Assembly: GCA_028023455.1 (NCBI GenBank)
Contig: JAQFVV010000028.1
Span: 1,781,501-1,845,500, forward strand
Reading direction: 5' to 3'
Source of the DNA: Epiperipatus broadwayi
Lineage: Eukaryota > Onychophora > Udeonychophora > Euonychophora > Peripatidae
DNA length: 64,000 nucleotides
The translations under genes were made by a program, and so were the position numbers. This document shows, piece by piece, positions 56,601 to 64,000 of this stretch. The notes beneath the pieces are model-generated. The model had not been told where the DNA came from. It saw only the letters and a list, made by a program, of their open reading frames with translations, and did not search any database. Each line of letters starts with the position of its first letter. Positions within the stretch are counted from its first letter, which is position 1.

Positions 56601-56640
56601 ATGTTGATCAGTGGACCTTAATAAATAAATAAAAAATATA

Positions 56641-57660
56641 ATGAAAAAACTTTTGTTAGATTGTAATGTAGATGTTTGTAAAGCCAAATTTATTATGGAA
56701 GTGTTGGAATGGATTAATGGTAATATTACTGCAAGATATGGGAAGGATTATTATCGAATGAAGAATGGGTGGCCAATGGAGTTGGAAGAAAGTGGTATAG
56801 TATGTAATTTATGCATTCGGAAATGGAAAAATATATTACAGAGCCATTTTTAAGAAGTAATTATGATTTAGTATATAGAAGATATGTTGATGATATTTTT
56901 GTGTATGGATCTAAAGACATGATAGAGAATATGTTCATTTAGTTAAATGTGAATTCTGGTTTGTCATGGACTATGGAGTTGGACTATGGTGGAGTTTTAA
57001 AATATTTAGATGTGAATATATATAGATTCTGTAATGTCTTTGGGTATAAATGATTGTTAAAATATTAAATGTAAAGGGTTTTATATACCCATCATCAAAT
57101 ATTCCTTTAAATTAAAAAAATGGTTGTATTAAAATGTTTTTGGTGTCACAATTTGCATCTTTGTAAATTTGAAGCAGATAGAAAAAAGAATATTGAGAGA
57201 TATATTGATGTCTTAATTTGTGTGGGATACAAGAAAACTATATTATATAGGCAAGTGAGGTTTTTTCTATAATAATGTGAAGTTTAAACATAAAGTGAAT
57301 GTAAGAAATAAAACAGACAAAAAGTGGATTTCTTTGGCTTATGTACCACATATAAGTGTGAAATTAAAAAAATTTAATTGGTAAAGATTATAATATAAGA
57401 TTCCGATCACTTTTGTGTTTAAATAGATTAATAAATAATTCAAAGGCTAGTGAGGAAGAAATGAATAGGTATGAAATGATGTATTTAATTGCCTGCAAAG
57501 AAATCATTTGTGATGCTATTTATTACCATGAAATGAAGGCTAATGTATTAACACAAATGCAATAGCATGTTTATCAATATATAAAATCTAAAAGTAATTC
57601 ACAAGTTAATTCTGTTTTTTCAAATCTTGAAAGTGGTTGTGGGCATCGTGTAATTTACTA
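56641..57660 (+). pseudogene. Penelope-like element reverse transcriptase remnant
   Basis: The first 70 codons are open (MKKLLLDCNVDVCKAKFI, then GKDYYRMKNGWPM, the block before the normal G-SPL motif). After a frameshift the polymerase box RRYVDDIFVYGSKD appears, with Tyr-Val-Asp-Asp at 56883-56894. Further parts are ELDYGGVLKYLDVNIYR (about 56981-57030) and KKWISLAYVPHISVKLKK (about 57321-57374), the thumb and connector of PLE protein. Stops and frameshifts interrupt every block. The GIY-YIG domain is not readable. The enzyme would have been a telomerase-like reverse transcriptase. Confidence 0.8.
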
Positions 57661-57679
57661 AAATTTTGCTGTATTTGTG

Positions 57680-57765
57680 TGTTATTTACTAATAGTTGTT
57701 TGTATTTTGAAAAGATTAAATAAAGTTTAAAATTTTCCCGACATTCAATATTTAATGCTAGGTAA
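57680..57765 (+). mobile_element. PLE 3' end shared with the 10-kb palindrome
   Basis: GTGTGTTATTTACTAATAGT, TTGTTTGTATTTTGAAAAG and AATAAAGTTTAAAATTTTCC match 10560-10660, fixing the identity of the palindrome arms. Confidence 0.75.
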
Positions 57766-57844
57766 GGGGGATAGTGCAACAAATTATCACATCATTATTA
57801 CATTTCATATCCTAGCTTATGAATTAAATTACTAATCATCACAT

Positions 57845-58190
57845 GATCACCATTTCTTATGCTTACTCATGCTGTTAAAACAGGCAAAATTCTCCATTAA
57901 GTAGTGCCACTCAGTGCAAGCCAGAATAATCAATAGATGTCAGAAGGCTTGTGCTTAAAATGTCTATCTAGTGCCTACTCATCCAATATCCCTAAACTAG
58001 TTTCTAGCTTGTGGCCAAGACTCCTCATTGATGAAAGCCACAAACTAAAAACTAGTCTGGAAATAATGGATGGGTAGGTACTAGATAGTGATTTTATGCA
58101 CAAGCCTTCTAGCATTTTTTGATTACTTTGGCTTGCACTGTGTGGCACTACTGTGCAGAGAGTTTTGTCTGTTTTAACTTATGAATTAAT
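57845..58190. mobile_element. F1 fold-back, copy f
   Basis: Arms 57845-58020 and 58022-58190 with GGCAAAATTCTCCATTAAGT and GCACTACTGTGCAGAGAGTT. Includes the outer flank CATCACATGATCACCATTTC. The hammerhead regions are eroded (ATTGATGA, CTAAAAAC). Confidence 0.75.
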
Positions 58191-59084
58191 TCTTATAAGT
58201 GCATTAAAATTATTGTGGCATATACTAATACATATTACTATGTAACATATTCACTTATTTGAAGATTGACCCAAACAAATTTTCCTTAGAACATGATGTG
58301 TATGCAGTATATCTTACTCATATTAATAATTTCAAAAAGACTTAAAATATGAAGGGGTGTCTCATATTGAAAGAATACAATAAATAAGTAGATCTTTTTG
58401 AATTTGATACCAAATAGAAGTGGAGAATGAATAATTCAAATAAGGAATTAAATATGTAACATAATAATTTTAATTATCATATTACGTACTTCACACCCAC
58501 ACACATAAATACTGTTGACAGTTTTTAAACAATTACTCCATAATAAATTTTATGATTATTTTGTTATGTATTCAGGGCTTTCTATTTGTGATTCTTTTGT
58601 GTGTTTGGATGTTTAACAGTCTTTAATAAAGTTTTCTTTCTTTTTGTTTGAATAATAGTGCATATTCTTGTATACTACAAGCTATATTACAAGCTTTAGT
58701 AATTAATAGATAGTAATGCCCACTAAATCCTTTTCCAAGTGTTATCAAAATGTCCACACACTAGGTTCTACTTATGTCTTTCTTCAGTGAGAAATTTTTT
58801 GGATTATTTTAACAGTGTACTTGGTCCTTTAAGGTCTAATGTACCTTTTTTCTGTCATTTTTGTTATACTGTCAAATAGCAGCCTGAATTAAAATACTTG
58901 TTAATTTTTTCAATCCAAGTTTACTTTCTGGCATAGTTATATAAATCTGAAACCAGTTCAGTTTCTATATATCCTTAGATTTTTGTATAATCAGGAATCT
59001 TTCTTTGGTGTTTAAACAGTGATAATATAAGTATATGCATACGAATAGCAATATGTAATCTAACAACACAATTAAATGCTAAAA
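58191..59084. other. Unassigned AT-rich region
   Basis: Nothing recognised. Confidence 0.4.
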
Positions 59085-59335
59085 GAAGCAAAAGTCTCCA
59101 TATAATAGTGCCACTCAGTGCAAGCCAGAGAAATCAATGGATGCAAGAAAGTTTGTGCATAAAATCCCTATCTAGTGCCTACTCATCCAATATCCCCAGA
59201 CTAGTTTCTAGCTTGTGGCTTTCAGCAGTGTCTGGCTTGAACTGAGTGGCGCTACTGTATGGAGAGTTCTGCCTGTTTTAACAGCTTGAGAAACATACGA
59301 AATGGTGATCATGTCATGTTTAGTGGTTTAATACA
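59085..59335. mobile_element. F1 fold-back, copy g (right arm shortened)
   Basis: Left arm 59097-59225 carries TCCCCAGACTAGTTTCTAGC, the complement of the hammerhead core with an intact GAAA. The right arm is cut to the outer 60 bases (CTGGCTTGAACTGAGTGGCG). The outer flank GGTGATCATGTCATGTTTAG follows. Confidence 0.75.
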
Positions 59336-59339
59336 ATAA

Positions 59340-59600
59340 AATTGTATTGATAAATATATAAGTACAAAGGATTTGAACTCAGATTTTCACACATGACCAC
59401 ACACATGTAGAAAAGATAAATAATCACCAATATCCATATTTTGTGCTAAACCAGCACTCATAAGTTGGTCCATATTATCATCTTCCAGACATTTATATAT
59501 ATAATCAGTGCTCAGTTTATATTAAGATAGCAAATCTGCATGTTTTAATGGATGGCATCAATCTACTCCAATCTTCAACATTTCATACATCCATATCATT
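59340..59600 (-). mobile_element. F3 repeat, copy e
   Basis: GGATTTGAACTCAGATTTTC, CACATGTAGAAAAGATAAAT, AACCAGCACTCATAAGTTGG. The core has changed to CTTATGA and AAAA. Confidence 0.65.
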
Positions 59601-60254
59601 GAAAATCTGATGATGAAAACCCAAATCCCATGCTGATGCCAATATTATTGCCATGTCCATGCTCAATATATAAATTAACTCCTTCATATTAAGAGCTCAT
59701 ATATTTTGAATGAATTATTTGATTTCTTGCACAAATTATACTTAATCATGTTTTTAATTTTGCATAATGAAATATTGGCAATAGACAAATTCTAACTATC
59801 CATGAGTATCACATGATTGGTGAGTTAGGGAATGAGTTAGTGAGTGTCATTTTCAAGAGTGAATAAAGAAAAGAAAGTTATCTATCGCTAGGCATATATT
59901 TCGAATTAAAATTGAGGTGACAAGGTTCTAGGACCACATCTTTATTAAAATTTCATTTGTTAAACAGACATCATGTCATGCAGAATAAAACTTGGGAATC
60001 TATTTCTGACAAGTTGGAAAAATTTCATTCTGATAAGCATATTTTAACTCCAATGGCAAAATTTTCCTTAAAATATTTAATTTAATGTACATTTAATGGG
60101 ATGTTTTTAGTCTAAAAAAAATAAAGAATTTTTATTACATTTATTCAGACCCAAACTAGTGACTCTTTATTTAAAAAACTCTTAAGTTTGCTTGGAAACT
60201 AACAGAAAAATTCATGGTTTATGATCTTGATTTGATTTCACATGGCAAGATAAA
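59601..60254. other. Unassigned AT-rich region
   Basis: Nothing recognised. Confidence 0.4.
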
Positions 60255-60757
60255 GTATATATATTGAACAATCTCAATCTGTTATCAATGCAATGTACTT
60301 TGAACAATAAAGGTGGAAATCCATATTTATATATGGTCTAATACATTCATATAGACACTAAAGATTTCAACTTCACTACAAAGATGAAATTATTTGAATA
60401 AACCTCATTAAGCAGGTAAATGTAACCTGTTCTGAAGACAGAGTAACATATAGTCAATTATAACTTTCAAACTGCACTACAACTATCTATTACTTAGATC
60501 ATAAAGCTAATAATGTTCAAGGCTAGTTATGTAATAACGTAAATATAGGAAAGCGGTCAACATTTAAAAAATATCAATAACAATCGACAACTTCAATTTG
60601 TTGCCAAGGCAACCTCCTTCAAAGAATAAAGGTGGAAATCCACCTTTATCTATGGTCCAGTTTGTTTATATGCATACTAAAGATTGCAACTTGACTACAA
60701 AAAATGAAGTTTTCAATTCAAAGAAGTTTAAATAAACCTCACTAAACAAGTAAATAT
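60255..60757. repeat. Direct duplication, about 320-bp spacing
   Basis: Two copies (60266-60425 and 60585-60757) share AATAAAGGTGGAAATCCA, TATGGTC, ACTAAAGATTTCAACTT, AAATAAACCTCA and AGTAAAT. The second has a clean hairpin, AAAGGTGGAAATCCACCTTT. Confidence 0.7.
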
Positions 60758-60784
60758 ATGTGGACAGTTACAGTCTTAAACTAG

Positions 60785-60945
60785 AACCCAAGTGATTGTA
60801 AAATACCTATGGATGGATAAAATAAGGAAGTGTATTGATGTAATATAAAGAAGTAAAGTTATGAATTGGAGAAAGTAAATTGAATTTAAGAAGATCTTCA
60901 TCCGAGAGTGTACTGATAATGTTGAAAACGATGATGATGATATGA
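60785..60945 (+). pseudogene. LINE family A, 3' end
   Basis: GTGATTGTAAAATACCTATG, GGATGGATAAAATAAGGAAG and AGATCTTCATCCGAGAGTG with GATGATGATGAT tail match the family end at 24775-24930. Confidence 0.6.
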
Positions 60946-62096
60946 AATGAGCAATCAGTACATTTACAAAAGAAGTATATGCACACACATCATATATATA
61001 CGTTCACATAAATTTAAAGAAAAATAAAAATTAAAAACATGATTGCACTATGTATAATAATTTATGTATGAATAAAATTTTAAACAGCAACACCCAGTAC
61101 ATATATTATCCTATGAATAATGGGAAATAATTACTTCTCTTTAATTAGTTGCAGTAATTAAAATAATATTTAAGATTTATGTTCCATGCAACATTTATAA
61201 AGTTTCAACTACCTGCCAACCCTTTTAATGAGACATCGTGATTATTTATACATCATTTAATATTGTTAACAGTTATTTAGTAAACTAAAGAAAGATAATA
61301 TCTTACTGACGTTTAATTACATAGAATATATATATATCATTTTATTACACAAATAAAAATAAATTTATTGTTGAGTAAAAAACAGTATGTAAATTAAAAT
61401 TTTAAAAACGTAATTAAAACATTATTATGTTTAGAGATAGAGTGATGTTTATATATGATAAACAGGTTCAAGGACTCAAAAAAATCTGCTAAACTTTGCG
61501 ATTAATGCTGGAAAACACAAGCACTTATGACACCTGCATTTAAAGAATAAAAGAGTAACTTCTCACATTATTTAAATTTACAAATCTTAAAATTTTTCAT
61601 ATTACAGAAATTCATGAATTCTGATCTTAGAGCCCAAAGATTAGGAATAAGCTGACATCTTGGGCAAAAGTTGCAAATGAAAATAGTTTGTCTGACTATG
61701 AAAATAATTTTCAGAATTATTAAATACCATTTTAATTTCTTAAAAATTTATCAAAAAATAAAGGCAGAATTAAAATCACTTGACACACAAAGACACAAAC
61801 ATTGATAACATTAAGCATAATTTTAATGCATTTTTGAAATTATGTACTCTTATCAAAGGCAGCCATCAATGATAGATTGGCAGAAATAAAACAGCACTTG
61901 GATATTTAAGCATAATAAAGAAGAACCGAAAATAAGTAGTAGTAAAACATAAAAAGAAAATATTTGTAGAGCAGAGAACTGTAAGATACACTTAATAAAT
62001 TTCCCAAGGATGCAAAATTTTACTCTTGCACAAGCATATTCTAAGGCTGTCCAAAGAAAACATTTACTTGATTTTAGATTTTAAAATATATATATA
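60946..62096. other. Unassigned AT-rich region
   Basis: Ends in a TA run at 62083-62096. Nothing recognised. Confidence 0.4.
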
Positions 62097-64000
62097 TTGT
62101 GCCGGACGAAAGCTTTTAATTTCGTCTATCAATCTATTCTGATACAGAGGGTGTCACCAGACCACTATGTGTCAGGAAAATTTGTTTACTGTGATCAGAA
62201 TAGATGATGATGATGGTTTGCGCCGACTAGACTCAGTGAGAAACAAGAGATCTTAAATTGTTTAGACAATTGAGACAAAAGCACAAAGACAAACGTCAGC
62301 CAAATTAAGTTTAAACATATTTAATGACATTTTATTCAGAGAAGAATAACTTATGAGAAAAGTTTATAATTTATTGACAAATATGATTAGCTCAGACGTG
62401 TACCAGAAAGACTAAATGCAATGCTCTGGCAGATCTATTGATTCTCTAATAAACAAATTTAAAAGGGAGGAAGCAAATTTCATTCAGTAGAGGATTCACT
62501 CAAACATTGGTCCTCACCCTCAGATACTTAAACAATACATCTTTGAAATAGATCAAAGAAATCCAGCACCGATGAGCTTTTCGAGGTCCAAAAAAAATTG
62601 GTCAAACCCCGAATGTCCTTATATCGGTATGAGCTACACCTATTACTACGTTTAAAATAATGGTGATTGATCCACCTCAAGAACAAACAAAAAATATGCT
62701 TGAAACGGAGTAAAACAATTAAAATTGGTGAATCCCAGCCAAATAATTGGTGAAAATTACTTTAAAATTAATAATTAAAGTCTCAATAAGGGACAAGTAA
62801 ATAATTAGAAAAACAGTTACGTCTGCCCCAGCATTTAAAGAAAATAAACTTACAAACAAATTCTGAGTACACACTCTGATAAATTTAAAGCACACATAAT
62901 AAATACAAAAAGAAATCTATCGGAGAGTGCACATGAGTACGAAATATTAAAAGTTTAAATACTCCAGCAGAACAAAAGTATTGCTCACCCATAATTTAAA
63001 GAGGGATATATTTTATCTTCCTGCTGACAACTTATAAAATTACAAAAAAAAAAACAATTCTAATTTCCACCTTCAGAGATGTAAGAAACGAAATCCCCAC
63101 CTGCGGAAAATTAGACAATAAAGTCGTCAGCCAAAAGATTTTGGAGGTTTAGCAATAGGGCAAACATAGAGTTTAAAATTAATTATTGAATATTAACATA
63201 ACTACAGATAAGCATTTAAAAGGCATGACTGCCAAAGCATTTATAAAAATACATAAAATAGAAAACTCACTCATCACTCTCCAATAAACAAAAATTGACA
63301 GCAACTTGGAATCTTAAAACTAAGATTCCAAGACACACTACAAAATATTAGAAAACATGGCAAATATTAAATATATGGCTATATAAATTACTTAAGCTTA
63401 TGAATACATATTTAGGATTAGACTGAGCAGAGATTTAATGAGAATTAATTTGCCCTGGGAAGAATAAAAATGAAAATAGTTACCTTTCAGTAAACGCAAT
63501 GTTCACGTAGAGTGCGCATTATTATTTTAGTTCATTTTCAGGTCTTTAGACAGCAAGCTAGATTTAAAGAGATTCTGGCTTCTTGTAGATGTTTAAGGCA
63601 TTACTGGAGCAAATTTGGAAGTCAAGGATCTGTCTTTTGTTGAGTTAGCAAGCCATTCGGGTTTTGACAATACGTATAGAATTTTTCATCTTGTTGCAAG
63701 CAAAAGTATTTAATAACAGCTGATGTCCTTTAAGAATTTAAATGTCTGTGCTGATATAAACTTTCACTTTAGAAACAGCTTGTCTAGTGATGAATAATGA
63801 ATTACTGACACTCCAAATTTTCGGGGCTATTTATACGTCGCTCCATTTCCCGCGAAAAACCTTCCTTGTTGTTCAATTTCTTCACCTTAGGCAGGGCAAA
63901 TATTAATCTCTCGCTCAATCTATCCAAGAATTCTACCCAGGGATTATTGAAATGAAAACAACTACACAAAAATCAAATCTCTACTCTTTAAAATAAAAGC
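62097..64000 (-). mobile_element. Candidate long terminal repeat or other element, runs off window
   Basis: A sharp change from TA run to TGTGCCGGACGAAAGC (62097-62112) and a less AT-rich texture to the window end. No ORF on either strand. Read on the minus strand it has a TATA box near 63.83 kb, an AATAAA near 62.33 kb, and ends CCGGCACA beside TATA, which fits an LTR read leftward. Its insertion into a TA run mirrors the 28.3-kb element. The other end is outside the window. Confidence 0.35.
63828..63835 (-). promoter_or_regulatory. TATA-box-like site
   Basis: Minus strand GTATAAATAGCCCCG, a good match to TATAWAWA in otherwise moderate-GC sequence. Confidence 0.4.

Overview
This window looks like repeat-dominated intergenic DNA from an AT-rich invertebrate animal genome. 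It has TA, TG and TAA-type microsatellites everywhere, non-LTR retrotransposons, Penelope-like elements (PLEs) with GIY-YIG endonuclease domains, tRNA-derived SINEs, and many fold-back (inverted) repeats. I found no convincing host protein-coding gene, rRNA gene or functional tRNA gene. The species cannot be fixed from the sequence. PLEs with GIY-YIG domains plus hammerhead ribozymes (HHRs) are known from several metazoan lineages.

Layout. 0-7.3 kb: fold-back repeats (203-432, 704-894, 1992-2234, 2620-3001, 3141-3277) and 3' fragments of two LINE families (3400-3925 +, 5375-5640 -, 6740-7290 -). 7.3-10.7 kb: a well preserved PLE GIY-YIG domain (7306-7839 +), a SINE, and a nearly spacer-free 576-bp palindrome with tRNA-like arms. 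11.6-22.4 kb: satellite-like tandem arrays, F1 and F3 fold-backs, SINEs and LINE ends. 23.1-25 kb: the longest LINE copy, broken by stops and frameshifts. 25.1-27.3 kb: a striking array of 419-bp units, head-to-tail and then inverted. 28.3-33.4 kb: a young non-coding LTR-type element with 2.2-kb terminal repeats. 35.9-40.2 kb: LINE B and a satellite array split by a PLE fragment. 41-51 kb: F3 and F1 fold-backs, a trinucleotide tract and a second PLE GIY-YIG ORF (49245-49829 -). 52-60.9 kb: a fold-back, a LINE A copy, a PLE reverse transcriptase remnant (56641-57660) and more F1/F3 copies. 62.1-64 kb: probably part of another long terminal repeat running off the window.

The connecting theme is self-cleaving RNA. 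Three repeat families that differ in sequence fold into type I hammerhead ribozymes: the 25-27 kb tandem unit, the dispersed fold-back F1, and the dispersed fold-back F3. Each has the CUGANGA and GAAA core, a paired stem II, a tiny stem III, and a stem I interrupted by an internal loop or bulge. Five copies in the tandem array, one F1 copy at 277-318 and one at 43027-43093 keep the core. F3 is intact only as a consensus. The end of F1 runs directly into the PLE ORF at 49.2-49.9 kb, so F1 is most simply the terminal repeat (pLTR) of that PLE. Weaker hammerhead-like remnants sit at other PLE ends. All of this is read by eye; no searches or folding programs were run.
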